Source: Cephalopachus bancanus
Lineage: Eukaryota > Chordata > Mammalia > Primates > Tarsiidae
DNA length: 64,000 nt
Assembly: GCA_027257055.1 (NCBI GenBank)
Contig: JAPVLO010000083.1
Span: 4,262,001-4,326,000 of the forward strand
Direction: 5' to 3'
Shown: positions 21,296 through 33,289 of the stretch, piece by piece
Layout of the letters: every line of letters starts with the position of its first letter
How positions within the stretch are numbered: the first letter of the stretch is position 1
The notes under the pieces: model-generated
Told to the model about the DNA's origin: nothing
Database searches by the model: none
Seen by the model: the letters and a program-made list of their open reading frames with translations, nothing else
Program-made: the position numbers and the translations under genes

Positions 21296-21419
21296 ATTTG
21301 AAATATAAACCACAGAAACTGTCAACGCAGTCACCCTCACATAAGGAGTACTGAGAAGAGAAACTAACATAAAAATTCTTCTTCTTCATAATTAAAGTTT
21401 AGAGGTTGCTAAATACAAA
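21296..21419. other. Unique sequence between the LTR and a MIR
   Basis: Nothing recognisable. Confidence 0.4.
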
Positions 21420-21600
21420 GTGTAGAATCAATAGCCTAAATTCTAGTTGTGGATCCACTAATTTGTGTAATCTTGGGTAATTTATTTAATCTTTCTATGC
21501 CTCAATAGCTTTATCTGTGAAGTAAGGCTAATAATGGTTCCTACAAAAGATGCTCAGCAAATAGCATGAAGTGAATATTTGCTATTATTATTATTCTTTG
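21420..21600 (+). repeat. MIR SINE
   Basis: The order 'tgtgtaatcttgggtaattt', 'aatctttctatgcctcaata', 'atctgtgaagtaaggctaat' and a TATTATTATT end is the MIR core and 3' half. The first third is diverged. Confidence 0.75.
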
Positions 21601-23039
21601 AGGCCTTCTCTTAGACTAAAAAACAGTTTCAGTGTGAAACATAAAGTATGGAGACTGAGTGATTCTTCTGACTCTCCCTAGCTTTAAGCTTGTGCTCCTG
21701 GCCATGGAATGACAGCTTCCTCCTCAATCGCTCATACCTCTGGTCTTCTAATTTTCCATGACCTTCTTCAAACACCTGCAGCTCTTTGTCTCCCTTGTGC
21801 TTAATATACAAGTTTCAAAGACTTCCAGGTCTAAATTCTTTTAGTTGTATGAGAACTCTATCCTATAGAACTGTGCTACAATATGAGTGGATTTTGCTAA
21901 CATAGGATACAAAAATAATATTTAACTTTCAAAACTGTGGTAAATCAAGAGCTACCACATCTAGAGAGAATGCCAACAGGGATGAGCTGATTTCACTTAC
22001 ATTTATTTTGTAGAGAAAACACTCAGGTTTTAAAAAAAAAACTAATATTTGAGGTGTATCCAAGAACTACTGAAGTGCAGACAAGATTTAAATACTAAAC
22101 CTGTATAATGTATGTATGCACAAAGACAAGCACCTTCCAAACTCTATGTGTTATTTATACCCACATTTTCCCATCTTCTATGATGTTAATCCACTCAGTA
22201 AATATTACAAAATAAGGCTCAACACAAACCTGAAATATGAGTCCAACAACCAGTTATGGCCTAAGCAACTCTTTTCATTCTGACCAAAATCAATAGGTGT
22301 TAAACCACAATTCTGGTCACGGTTTTCAGAATTGATGCTAACTGTCCCATTTAAAAACTAATACTTATGGTCCTGCATATCAGTTAGGTCTCTTTCAAAA
22401 TATTTATGTATCTACTGTCAAGTTAAAAGGATTAGAATATTTATTTAGGCAACTTTCTGATGTCTCTTTCAGTGCCAAATTGATAATTAATCTGACTCTG
22501 AGACACAAGAGAGAAAAAATATTAATATATTATGGGCTTCTGACTGGATTTGATTTTTCTTTAATTATCTCAAAGAGCTCACTGAATAGCATATTTGTTA
22601 TTTATAGGGTAATTTATGTGAACAGCTATTAGACACCTAGTGACAACCCAACACATAAGACACCTTGTTTTATGAAGAGAGAAAAGAGTTGTTAGAGAGA
22701 CTTGAGGTGATTTCCATTTATTTTCCTCTTTGGAATAACACCAGCCAATATTCCTTTGCCTAGTCAGCCTGCTAGACAAACATTTCTCAAGTGACATTCC
22801 ACAAGACCATTAAATTCCATATGTGGAGTCTGACAGGATAAAAATGCGGATCTTTCCACATTTGGCACTGCAAACCTGAAGGGTTTTCAGCTTCTGTTGG
22901 GGATATGTTGGAATAAAACAAATGATAACAGAACAAAACCCCTCAAGAAGATGATTATATGAGACAACGCCACATGTTCAAATCAGCTTGATTACCTCCC
23001 ATAGGTTCATAGGCTTCAGGTATAGCCTAGTATTTGGCA
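21601..23039. other. Unique sequence, no gene seen
   Basis: Short open stretches at 21629-21811 and 22579-22797 (minus) have no domain. No RNA gene or repeat recognised. Confidence 0.5.
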
Positions 23040-23205
23040 GTGTCAAAACGTACTAATTGTAGATCCAATTCCTATTCTGAGAGTTTCTACTCTCCCAATG
23101 TATAATGGTGATAGTGACACCTATTTTATAGAGTGACTATGACGATTCCTTTTAATAATTTTGTAAAAAGCCCTGCACATAACAGGTGTTCGATAAACAG
23201 TATAT
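23040..23205 (+). repeat. MIR SINE 3' part, diverged
   Basis: 'caatgtataatggtgatagt' followed by 'acctattttatagagtgac' and 'agccctgcacataacaggtg' then 'tcgataaacag' reads as a diverged MIR core and 3' end. Confidence 0.65.
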
Positions 23206-24503
23206 ATTGTCTTACTTTCTGTGCTTTTTTTTTTCCTTCAGTGAGGTTTTTCTTAAAATTAATTTTATTTATTGCTTAGATCAGATGAGTGTGAAACATT
23301 AAGTTAATTCCTGGGGTATTTGAATAATTAATGTGAGGTGTAGGTTAAGGAAGAATCCAATAAACATTGTTAGCTGGCATCTAAGATTGGTGGGAAAATC
23401 ATATATTTTCAATTTACCAAGATCTGTATCTCCAAGAAAGCAATGATGGTCAGGAAGCACTGAATGAGATTTGAAAGAAATACTAAAGCAAGCCATTGAA
23501 TGGGCATTTTAGCTATTTCTGTGCACACCAAGCATAAAGAAAGACTAACAAGAATCACATCGATAACTCTAGTCAACAGGAAGGGGCCTCGCTTTCCTCA
23601 AATATCCAGATAGCTCGGGAAGATTGTCCATTATTTTCAATTATGTAGTAATTGTTCCAATTCTATAGCTCATGTGTCACATATATAGATACAGTCTATT
23701 TCTTTGAAATTCTACAAAGAAGAAAATGGCTCCTTAGTTGTACTGTAGTCATGTAAAAGCAATTTTAAAAGCAATCAAGCCATTTGGTTAAAGGCAGACC
23801 AGGAGAGTGCAAATTTAAGATAGTGCACTTTTATGAGTCATCCAGGGCTCGAAGAGTATTACAGTTTTAGGGTTAACCTAAAGAACATATCCCAAACTTT
23901 ACGGCTTCTATGCAGTTAAGGAAGTGCGGTTTCATTTTTTCTTCTGCCCAGGCACTATGCAGAGTTATTTATCAAGTGGGAGGTAGAAGAAATAGAGGAC
24001 TCCTAAAGTCTTTCCCATCAAAGGCTGTTTTGCTCATGGGTCCATTTCCCTTTATTAGCCTGTACTCTGAGGCTATGACTGCACACGAAATAAACCATAG
24101 CATTGAGGCCACTGTACAATCAGTTCATATCTAACACTTTTGCTTTTATCCTAAATGTCTAACTGCTTTTCACCCTGAATTATTCAAATATTATCACAGT
24201 TTTATACTATATGTCACTTTCCCTGTATAGATAGGCAGATTTCATTTACGGTTACAATTTATATGTTTCCGGGTACAATTATATGTATATGGGTACAATT
24301 TATATGAAGAACAAGGTGCCGAATGATAGAGATTTTTGAAGTCATTGACATGAGAGATAAATTCCTTCTTGTAATAAAAATGAGATTTATTTTTCTAGGC
24401 TCAAAAATAAGCTAAGTTTGTACAATTCTTGAAGTTTTATTTAAATCTATTATTTTTAAATGAGGAATTATATGTAGGTCAAAAACTAAGAGAGATTATT
24501 TTT
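23206..24503. other. Unique sequence, no gene seen
   Basis: No repeat or coding signal. The 74-codon frame at 23910-24134 lacks a domain. A T-run lies at about 23225, and a locally repeated 'gggtacaatttatatg' motif at about 24255-24306 looks like slippage. Confidence 0.5.
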
Positions 24504-24516
24504 AAAATACATTTTC

Positions 24517-24791
24517 AGATGGGTTTAGAGTCTATCATATTCAGTGATCTGTCACAGAAACAAAAAGTTGAGTACCACATGTTCTCACATATAAGCGGAC
24601 ACTGAACATTTATCATGGTACTATAAGAAGAGGTATGGCAGTGGCAGAGTGCTACTAGGAGGGGGGTGTCACATAACATTAATAATGGTATCTGATCTCA
24701 AACCAGGTGAAGTGGGGACCAAACTTTGCCTGTAATGGAAAACTCTTATCTACCTAATCCTGAATTATACCCCAAATCTTTAAATAAAAAT
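24517..24791 (+). mobile_element. L1 3' end, severely 5'-truncated
   Basis: 275 bases of L1 3' UTR with the end of ORF2 ('accacatgttctcacatata'). It is flanked by a perfect 13-bp target duplication, aaaatacattttc (24504-24516 and 24792-24804). Its UTR has the 'gatctcaaaccaggtgaagt' module shared with the L1 at 34605-41097 and the fragment at 42020-42598, so it belongs to that second lineage. Confidence 0.93.
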
Positions 24792-24804
24792 AAAATACAT
24801 TTTC

Positions 24805-25750
24805 TGTCTTATCCTTTGATGTGTAGTTTTATTCCTACTGTCATTATCTTAGTTGATTTTTTAAAATATGACTATTGTGATGATCTTTTAACTGGTCCTG
24901 ATGTCTCCAAGCTCATACCCTTCCAATCCATCTTTCTTGCTGCCATCACACTTCTTAATTACAGACCTCAATAAAACATTGCCTGGGATGAAGTGTTTCA
25001 ATGACACCCCACCACTGCTACCTCCATTGCTTGTAAGATAAAGTCACAGTTCAGAGGCTTGAATGCAAACCTTTCCAGGTCTACAGAAACTTTGACATCT
25101 TCCTCAGACTCACTTCTCACCACTTAGCCGTTAGCACACATTACTTGCACTTCTTCAGGCATGTCATGCATTCCACATCCTTGTGTTTTTGCTAATGTTG
25201 CTTTCTTTACATTGTCCACAGATGAAAAACGAACCATCTTTAACACAACCTTGGTGTTTTCTTTGATGTTTTCCCTGGTGTCTACCCACCTCCAAATATG
25301 AATCCACCTTTGGAGTCCTCATAGTATGAAACTTTATAGGCTGAAATGTTATTCAGTCTCCAAAACTGATATTAAGGGTTTTCTCCCTAAATAGGATACC
25401 ATGTGATTTGTCTTCTAAACTGGAATGTTTTTGAGAATGGAAGAGAGTTTACTAAGAGCTATTGTAGGACAGGAGATGTCAACTGGAACTATCCCACACA
25501 AGCTAGCATGTATGCTTGTCCAGTTCATAAAAGCTTTGTTTGATAAGCAAAACCGAATGAGTCCTTCTACCTTAGACTTCTCTTATGCCATTGCATCTTT
25601 TTAATATACTGATCTGTTTGTATTATCCCTTCAGATGAGTTATTCCATCCTTAAGGGCAGGAATTATATTTTGTTCATCTTTATATTCTCTACTATATTT
25701 GCCACGTTACTTCACATATCAAAAGTATTTAATAAATAGTTGCTCACTTA
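24805..25750 (+). repeat. L2 LINE, 3' region
   Basis: 'cccttccaatccatctttctt', 'taagataaagtcacagttca', 'acctttccaggtctacagaa', 'ctcacttctcaccactta' and 'ggcatgtcatgcattccaca' follow the L2 ORF2-end order. 'ttaagggcaggaattatattt' and 'gtatttaataaatagttgct' form the L2 3' end. The middle (25300-25600) is diverged or holds unrelated sequence. The 82-codon frame at 24726-24974 crosses the L1/L2 junction and is not a gene. Confidence 0.75.
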
Positions 25751-25984
25751 AAATAATTGATAAGTATGATCTATGACAATGTGAAGAAATGAAACTAGAC
25801 ATATTTTAAATGCTAGAGCTTGTGGTTTTCGCTCTAATTAGCAGCATGTTTTACAACTAAACAAGCCAATCTGTGTCAACTCTGTCTTGAAATGCTAGTG
25901 ATTTGCTTCACACATAAGAGTTTAGAGAAAAACTTTCTTCCTTCCCTATTGAGTTTCTGATATGCATTGGTGAGGAAGAACAGA

Positions 25985-26497
25985 CAAGACCTCAAATCAC
26001 TCTATAAAAAAGATACCTGCACACATATGTTTATCGCAGCATTGTTCACAATAGCAAGAACCTGGAAACAACCATGCTGCCCATCAAAAGAGGACTGGAT
26101 TAAAAAAATGTGGTACATATACACGATTGAATACTACACAGCCATAAAAAAGAACAAAATCATGAATTTCACAGCAACCTGGATGGAACTAGAGTCTATA
26201 ATACTGAGTGACTTCTCACAGAAACAAAGATCCGAGTATCACATGTTCTCACTCATATAATGGACCTTGAACATCCAATGTAATACTATAAGAAAATGAC
26301 TGACGGTACTGGGAAACTATGGGGGGAGGGGGATGGGATTAATAGTCACAAATATCTGTCTGGGGATGGGGAAACACCTCTTATCAACAGGGTGCCTGAA
26401 TGAAATGTAATTGTACACCTAACCCTTAACTGTACCCCACAAAATCATAATTAAAAATATTGATTATAAAAAATAAATAAATAAATAAATAATAAAC
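25985..26497 (+). mobile_element. L1 3' end, 5'-truncated, ending in (AAAT)n
   Basis: ORF2 tail (open 25967-26260, ending near 'HMFSLI') and a 3' UTR of the 'ttatcaacagggtgcctg' type, finishing in an AAAT microsatellite at 26470-26494. Because its 3' UTR differs in detail from both long L1s, it may be a third, older subfamily. No clear target duplication found. Confidence 0.9.
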
Positions 26498-26850
26498 TTG
26501 TAATTTTTTCCTAAATAAAATCACCTTTGAGAAAATTATCTTTGAAATTCTTTGGCTTATTTAAAGATAAAGTTTTTGCTTCCACTTATTTTGGAAATGT
26601 ATCATTCTATTTAATTAATTCCTTTATATGTCAGAATACTGAGAAATTTAAGAAACAACCAAATTATTGTAGTCCAGAAGGAAATAGATTTATAGGGATA
26701 TGCCAAAGGGAAACTGTATTAACCAATAATTTGGGGGACATTGTGTTCAATGAGTAGATTGTGGTTGATCATTAGAAAATGTTTGCAAATTTGGTTTTTT
26801 TTTACAGAAACTTATAAACTTCTCAAAGAGTTCAAACAATACTGCCTATT
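26498..26850. other. Unique sequence, no gene seen
   Basis: Short AT-rich spacer before the first long L1. The 76-codon frame at 26527-26757 has no domain. Confidence 0.45.
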
Positions 26851-26864
26851 AGAATGTTTAATCT
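26851..26864. repeat. Left target-site duplication of the first long L1
   Basis: agaatgtttaatct here and agaatctttaatcc at 33274-33287 match in 12 of 14 positions. They immediately flank the element's 5' UTR and its A-rich 3' end. Confidence 0.75.
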
Positions 26865-27950
26865 GGACTTCTGCCTAGCCCGGTCTGCATCACCTGGCAG
26901 TCTCTAACTGCAGTGGAAAAAGACATCAGCTTCCACTAGCTCGGCTCACCTCCCAGTTTGGGATCCAAGGTAACAACATCAAAATGGGAAGGACAGAAGC
27001 TCCTCCCCCATGCTAAATAGTCATAGGTCAGATCTGAGTGGCAGAATTGGCAGGCAGTCCAGAACTTAACCACCCTCCACAGCAGGCCAGGGGCAACTGA
27101 CCCTAACTGTGAATAAATCTATCAGCCTACAAACAGAGGTAGATATCAGAGCTGAAAGGGTATCGGACTTAAAGGAAAAGTCTCAGAGTGTGCTTGGTTC
27201 CCCGTTTTAATCTTTTAATTATCCTTTGTCTGTTTGTCTTATCCATCTTGTTTTCCCTCTCTTCTTACTGTTATCAATAACATTTTCATGCTTGCTATGG
27301 TTCTGCTAGTTTACTGACTTTATTCTATTCTATTTTTTTTCTCTCTTTAGACCCCATCTTTGTATAGCAGAATAGCATATCAATAAGGAGGTTGTTTAGC
27401 TTATATGTTTGTATGAATGTATGTTTTAGTTTTTTATATGGTTGTTGATTTGTTTGTTGTTGTTGTTTTTCTTTTTACTCATATTAGTCTCTATGTCTCT
27501 TTTCATTTGTTAGTTGGCATGTTTGTCTGTTTTCCCTCTTACTCCTCTCTCTCTCCACCTCCTACTTCCCCACACTTCCTGCTCCATTCTTTTCCCCCTT
27601 TTTGCCTCATACTCCCTATAGGAGTAAACCTATAATCCCACTGCATGGACAGATTGCAAGGCAGTGGAAAGTGGGTCCCAGATTATCCATACATCTGTTG
27701 GTAGATACTAGGATCTGCAGATAGATTTTGAATCACAGCTCCCTCAACCAATTGAATCTCAAATCTGCAAAAAGGATTGCCCCCAATCTACAGTCCAGCA
27801 ACAGAATTGAACAAAGCCAGAGGATATACATAAGTAAGAAAAGGAGATTGAACGAGCAGAAGTAAAAGCCACCCCTCCACCAATGAACAACAGAATTAAG
27901 GAAGACAGGGGGAGGAGAAAAGGAAAAAGTGGGGAGGAAAATCTACACAA
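26865..27950 (+). promoter_or_regulatory. L1 copy 1 5' UTR (internal promoter region)
   Basis: About 1.1 kb preceding ORF1. The first 330 bases are relatively G+C-rich ('cctagcccggtctgcatcac'). A T/C-rich tract follows (27200-27600), then a purine-rich lead into the ORF1 start. L1 5' UTRs hold an internal RNA polymerase II promoter. It shares the T-rich middle and the later 'gtgggtcccag' segment with the 5' UTR at 34605-35533, but the first 300 bases differ. Confidence 0.7.
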
Positions 27951-28830
27951 ATGAAGAAAAATCAAAAGAAGAATATAGGTCTCACACAGACCCCTGGGAG
28001 GTCAGACACTGAGACAAAAGACTTCAGAACACAAACAATAAAGAGCCCCCAGAATGACTGGTCACATATGACAAACCCAGACATCAAGACATTAATAGAG
28101 AGAATACAAAGAATTGAGAAGAGACAAGAGGAAAATAGGATGGAGCTGATAACTGAGATAACAGCAGTAAAGAATACAGTGATTGAAATAAATAACAAAC
28201 TAATAAGCATGGAAAGCAGAATTAGCCAAGCAGAAGAAAGAATATCAGAGCTTGAAGATGAAAATACAGAACTAACCCATACTGTCAAAAACATAGAAAA
28301 GAAGCATAAAAAGACAGAACAAAACCTTCAAGAGATGAATGATTACTTCAAGAGACCAAACCTACGAGTAATTGAACTTCTTGAGGCAGAGAGACAGAGA
28401 CCACACTGGAACAAACATTCCATGAAATTATTCAAGAATACTTCCCTCATCTCATCAGTGATGCAAAAATTCAAATACAAAAGATTCAGAGAACCCCTGC
28501 AAGACAACAAATGAGAAGACCAACTCCCAGACACATAATAATTCACCTAAACAAAGTAGGCATAGAAAAATCCCAAAGGTAGCAAGAGAAAAAGTTCAGA
28601 CTACATACCAGGAAAGACCAATTAGAATATCAGCAGATTTATCTACAGAAACCCTTCAGGCTGGGTCAGCTTGGAGTCCAATCTTCAAAGTTCTCAAAGA
28701 TAAACAATTTCAACCAAGAATAACATACACAGCCAAGCTAAGCCTCATCAGTGAGGGAAAATTTAAATCTTTCCCAGACGTCCAATCCATAGACCTTATG
28801 CTGCCTCCAGACCACCTCTAAAGGAAACAC
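27951..28830 (+). pseudogene. L1 ORF1 (RNA-binding protein), broken
   Basis: Starts at ATG 27951 (MKKNQKKN) and is open for 187 codons. Residues about 45-130 form the charged coiled coil (IERIQRIEKRQEENRMELI, ISQAEERISELEDENTEL), and the RRM begins at about 133 (RPNLRVIELL, normally 'RRNNLRIIGIPE'-like). A frameshift near 28380 then gives an unrelated tail ending at 28514. The rest continues in other frames to about 28830: 'RRPTPRHIIIHLNKV' from 28512 is the end of the RRM and the CTD. ORF1p normally trimerises and packages L1 RNA. This copy lacks an intact RRM/CTD and is non-functional. Confidence 0.9.
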
Positions 28831-28984
28831 TTAAGAAAGTATTAAATGCAGAAGAAAAGGAAAAAACAATGACAATGTTCTTCACAAGAGTGCAGGGAAA
28901 GATGGAAAATACACATGAATCATTCCCAAAACAAAAAGAAAGACAACAAATAAACAGGAACAACAACAACTCTATAAGAACCTC

Positions 28985-31900
28985 ATGACAGGGATAAACT
29001 CCCACATTTCAATAATTAGCCTGAATGTGAATGGACTAAATGCACCACTGAAAAGACACAGAATGGTGGACTGGATAAGAAACCATGACCCCATTATATG
29101 CTGCAACCAGGAGACTCATCTCACTACAAAGAATGCACAAAGACTCAAAGTTAAAGGATGGAAAAAGAGTTTCCAGGCAAATGCATCACAAAAGAAGGCA
29201 GGAATTGCAATCTTAATATCAGACAAAACAACATTTAAGCTATCAAAAATTTTTAAAGATGCAAAAGGACACTACATAATTATAAAGGTTCAATCCATCA
29301 ACAAGAAGTATCCATCCTAAACATGTATGCACCCAAACAGGAGCACCAGCATTTATAAAACTACTACTAAATAAACTAAGAAAAGATATTGACTCTAACA
29401 CTATTATAGCAGGGGACTTAAGTACCCCACTGACAGCCCTCGATAGATCCTCAAGGCAAAAAATCAACAAGGAGATCCAGAACCTAAACTTGACACTTGA
29501 CCAAATGGAACTAGTAGATACCTACAGATTACTCCAGCTAGCAACAACAGAATACACATTCTATTCATCACCACATGAAACATACTCCAAGACTGACCAC
29601 ATCCTTGGCCATATATCAAGAGTAAAAAAAATCCATAAGGTTGAAATATTGCCATGCACATTCTCAGACCACAGTGAAATAAAAACAAATATCAAAACCA
29701 ACAACACTTCCCCAAAGTACACAAAGACATGGATACTAAACAGCATGATGATGAACAACAACTGGGTCAACACTGAAATCAAAAAAGAAATTGAAAGATT
29801 CCTGGAAACAAATGAAAATGAAGAAACCTCTTACAAAAACTACTGGGATGCCATAAATTGGTTTTAAGAGGGAATTTAATCTCTACAAGCACATATCAAG
29901 AAAATGGAGCCGGGCTCGGTGACTCAACCTGTAATCCCGTGCCTTTGGGAGGCTGAGGTGGGTGGATTGCCTGAGCCCACAGGTTCGAGACCTGCCTGGG
30001 CAGCAAGACTTCATCTCTACAATAAATTAAAAAATCAGCCAGGCATGGTAGCACGCTCCTGTAATTCCAGCTACTCGGAAGGCTTAGGTGGAAGGATCAC
30101 CGGAGCCCAGCAGGTCAAGGCTGTGGTGGCTGGGAGCAGCCACTGCACTCCAGTCTGGGCAACAGAATGAGACTCCAACTCAAAAAAATAAAATAAAATA
30201 AAATAAAATGGAAAGATCACAAGTGGAGAGCCTAACAAATAACCTAAGGGAGCTAGAAAGAGAAGACCACCAAAACCCCAACTTTGGCAGAAGAATCTAA
30301 ATCACAAAAATAAGAATCCAAAGACGGGACATAGAAAGCAAAAATACCATAGAAAACATCAACAAAACAAAAAGCTGTTTCTTTGAAAGAATTAACAAGA
30401 TTGATGGATCCCTAGCCATAATGACCAAGAAAAAGAGAGAAAAGGCCCAAAAAAAACACAGTCAAAAATACAAAAGATCAAATCACAACTGACCATGAAG
30501 AAATACAAAGGATTATCAGAGACTACTATGTATACCTATATGGAAACAAACTTGATAACCTAGATGAAATGGGGGACTTTCTGACATCACACAACCTCCC
30601 CATGTTAAAACAGGAAGACATTGAGACACTAAATAGACCAATAACAACCCAGGAAATTGATTCTGTCATATGAAAACTACCTACCAAAAAAACCCCTGGA
30701 CCAGATGGCTTTCAGCAGAATTCTACAAAACGTACAAGGAGGAGCTGACACCAATCCTATTGAAAGTATTCCAGGCAATTGAGAAAGATGGAATACTCCC
30801 CAAAACATCTCACAAAGCTAACATTACACTGATAAACAAACCCAGTAAAGATCAAGAACTACAGGCCAACATCCCTTATGAACATAGATTTAAAAATCCT
30901 CAACAAGATTCTAGCAAATCAGATCCAGAAACACATCTCAAAAATCATCCACCATGACCAAGTAGGCTGCATCTCCAGGATGCAGGGCTGGTTCAACATC
31001 CTCAAGACCATAAATGTCATTAATACATCAACAGATGTAAAAACAAGAAAACACATGATTATCTCATTCGATGCAGAAAAAGCTTTTGATAAAATCCAGT
31101 ATACCTTCTTGATAAAAACCCTTAAACGCCTAGGTATAGAAGGAACATACCTCAAAATAGTAAGCACCATCTATGACAAACCCACAGCTAACATATTGCT
31201 AAATGGACAAAAACTAGGAACATTTCCCCTGAAAACTGGAACAAGACATGGTTGCCCACACTCACCCCTCTTGTTCAATATTGTGTTGGAAGTCCTAGCA
31301 CAGGCAATTAGACAAGAGAAGGAAATCAGGGGTATCCAAATAGGAAAGGAGGAAGTTATCCCTCTTTGCTGATGATACGAACCTATACCTGGAAAATACA
31401 AGAGAATCTGTCAAAAACCTGTTTGCACTGATAAAAGACTTTGGCAAAGTCTCAGGGTACAAAATAAATGTGCAAAAGACAGTTGCATTCCTATACACCA
31501 ACAACAAGCAGGCAGAGACCCAAATAAAAACACAATCCCATTCACAATAGCCACCAAAAAAAATGAAATACCTCGGCATCTTCCTAACCAGAGAAGTGAA
31601 AGACCTTTTCAATGAGAACTACAAACACTGCTCAAAGAAATCCAAGAAGACAAAAACAAATGGAAAAATATTCCATGCTCATGTATAGGAAGAATCAACA
31701 TTGGTAAGATGTCCATCCTACCAAAGTCAAACTACAGATTCAAAGCAATATCCATTAAGTTACCAACATCATTCTTCTCAGACCTGGAAATGACAATACA
31801 GAAATTCATATGGAAACATAAATGACTACAAATAGCTAAAACAATCCTTAGTAAAAGTAACAAAGCAGGAGGAATCACACTTCCAGACTTCAAACTTTAC

Positions 31901-33067
31901 TATAAGGTTACAGTAATCAAAACAGCCTGGTACTGGTACAAGAACAGGCACATAGACCAATGGAACCGGACAGATTCCAGAAGAAAAGCCTCAATTCCTC
32001 AACTACTTCATCTTTGACAAAGCCTCCAACAACAACCACTGGGGAAAGGAGAACCTATTCAGTAAATGGTGCTGGGAAAACTGGCCGACCACATGCAGAA
32101 GATTGAAACAGGTCCTCTACCTATCACCATACACAAAAATTAACTCTAAATGGATCAAAGACCTAAATGTAAAACCTCAAACTATAAGAATCTTAGAAAG
32201 TGCAGGAGATACCCTTATGGAAATTGGAACTGGGAACCAATTCCTATTCAGAACCCTAAAGTTCAATACCTTAAGAAATAATATAGATAAGTGGGACCTC
32301 ATCAAATTAAAGGGCTTCTGCAAAGGAAAAGAAACCATCAAGACAGCAGGGAGACAGTCCACAGAATGGGAAAAAATATTTGCCAACTGGATATCTGACA
32401 AAGGCCTAACATCTAGGATCTACAGGGAACTCAAACACACAGAAAGGAAAAAAGCAAACAGCCCCTTTAAAAAGTGGGCAAATGGCATGAAGAAGAAGAT
32501 ATATGCGTAGCCAACAGACACATGAAAAAGTGTTCAGCCTAACTCATCATCAGGGGAATGCAAATCAAAACCACATTGAGATACCACCTAGCCCCAGTAA
32601 GAATTGCCATCATTAATAAGACAAACAACAACAGTGTTGGGGAGGATGTGGAGAAAAAGGAATGCTTCTACACTGCTGGTGGGAATGCAGACTAGTACAA
32701 CCTCTTTGGAAGACAGTGTGGCGATTTCTAAAAAAACTAGAAATTGACCTTCCATATGACCCAGCAATCCCCTATTGAGAATATACCCGAAAGAACTCAA
32801 ATTATTCTACAAAAAAGATACCTGCATGTGTACGTTTGTTGCAACTCTATTCACAATAGCAAAAACATGGAAGGAACTGTGTTGCCCATCGAAGCTGGAC
32901 TGGATTAAAAAATGTGGTACGTATACACAATGGAATGTTATGCAGCCATAAAGAGGGACAAATATATGGATTTTGCAGCAACTTGGATGGATTTGGAGTC
33001 GATTATACTCAATGATTTATCACGAAAACATAGAACTGAGTTCCATCTGTTCTCACTCATAAGCTGA
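28985..33067 (+). pseudogene. L1 ORF2 (endonuclease/reverse transcriptase), broken
   Basis: ATG 28985 (MTGINSHISIISLNVNGLN) opens the APE-like endonuclease; the Asn of NVNG and the Glu of NQETHL are present. After a frameshift at about 29317, 'SKTDHILGH' and 'FSDH' (29490-29867 frame) supply the remaining catalytic motifs. The reverse transcriptase follows at 30670-31400: motif A '[11 protein letters not shown]' (from 31067), motif B '[13 protein letters not shown]', and motif C FADD at 31365-31376. A 5-bp deletion at about 31356 throws motif C out of frame. The C-terminal region continues at 32103-32510, and the stop is at about 33065. An Alu interrupts the endonuclease/RT linker. Dead copy. 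Confidence 0.92.
29909..30204 (+). mobile_element. Alu SINE in ORF2 of L1 copy 1
   Basis: 296-bp dimeric Alu with an (AAAAT)n tail and 8-bp duplication aaaatgga (29901-29908 and 30205-30212). It starts 'gccgggctcggtgactcaac' and has the derived right arm in which 'gtggtggct' (30123-30131) can pair with 'agccactgc' (30138-30146). It postdates the L1. Frame 29904-30170 is Alu-derived and not a gene. Confidence 0.97.
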
Positions 33068-33273
33068 CCCTGAACAATTACAATGCTATAAGAAAGTGAT
33101 TGACAGTAGTGGGAAACCGTCAGGAGGGGTGTGGATGGGATTGGCAGTTGAGGGAAACTGCTAGGGGAGGGAGGGGCATACCTCATCAACAAGGGTAACT
33201 GCATGACCAATGTTTATATACCTAACCCTGAAATGTACCCCACATCTTTATAATAAAAATTTTTTTAAAAGGA
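33068..33273 (+). other. L1 copy 1 3' UTR and A-rich end
   Basis: Contains the module 'gattgacagtagtgggaaac', a G-rich 'ggaggggtgtggatggg', then 'cctcatcaacaagggtaact' and 'ctgaaatgtaccccacatct'. It ends in an irregular A/T-rich tail. The same layout marks the elements at 1-3420 and 17314-17813. Confidence 0.85.
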
Positions 33274-33289
33274 AGAATCTTTAATCCAA

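Larger units (their letters stand above)
26865..33273 (+). mobile_element. Near full-length L1 retrotransposon (copy 1), inactive
   Basis: About 6.4 kb including a 0.3-kb Alu, in the order 5' UTR (26865-27950), ORF1 (from 27951), a short inter-ORF gap, ORF2 (from 28985), 3' UTR and an A-rich end at about 33240-33270. L1s move by target-primed reverse transcription: ORF1p is an RNA-binding trimer, and ORF2p supplies endonuclease and reverse transcriptase. Frameshifts break both ORFs. The 14-bp flanking duplication with two mismatches suggests moderate age. An Alu (29909-30204) landed in ORF2. The 3' UTR ('cctcatcaacaagggtaactg') defines the first of two local L1 lineages. Confidence 0.95.

Noticed and set aside
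27962..28294. 110-codon minus-strand frame with hydrophobic composition
   Set aside because: Antisense shadow of L1 ORF1 coiled-coil sequence.
29904..30170. 88-codon frame on the plus strand
   Set aside because: Entirely within the Alu at 29909-30204.
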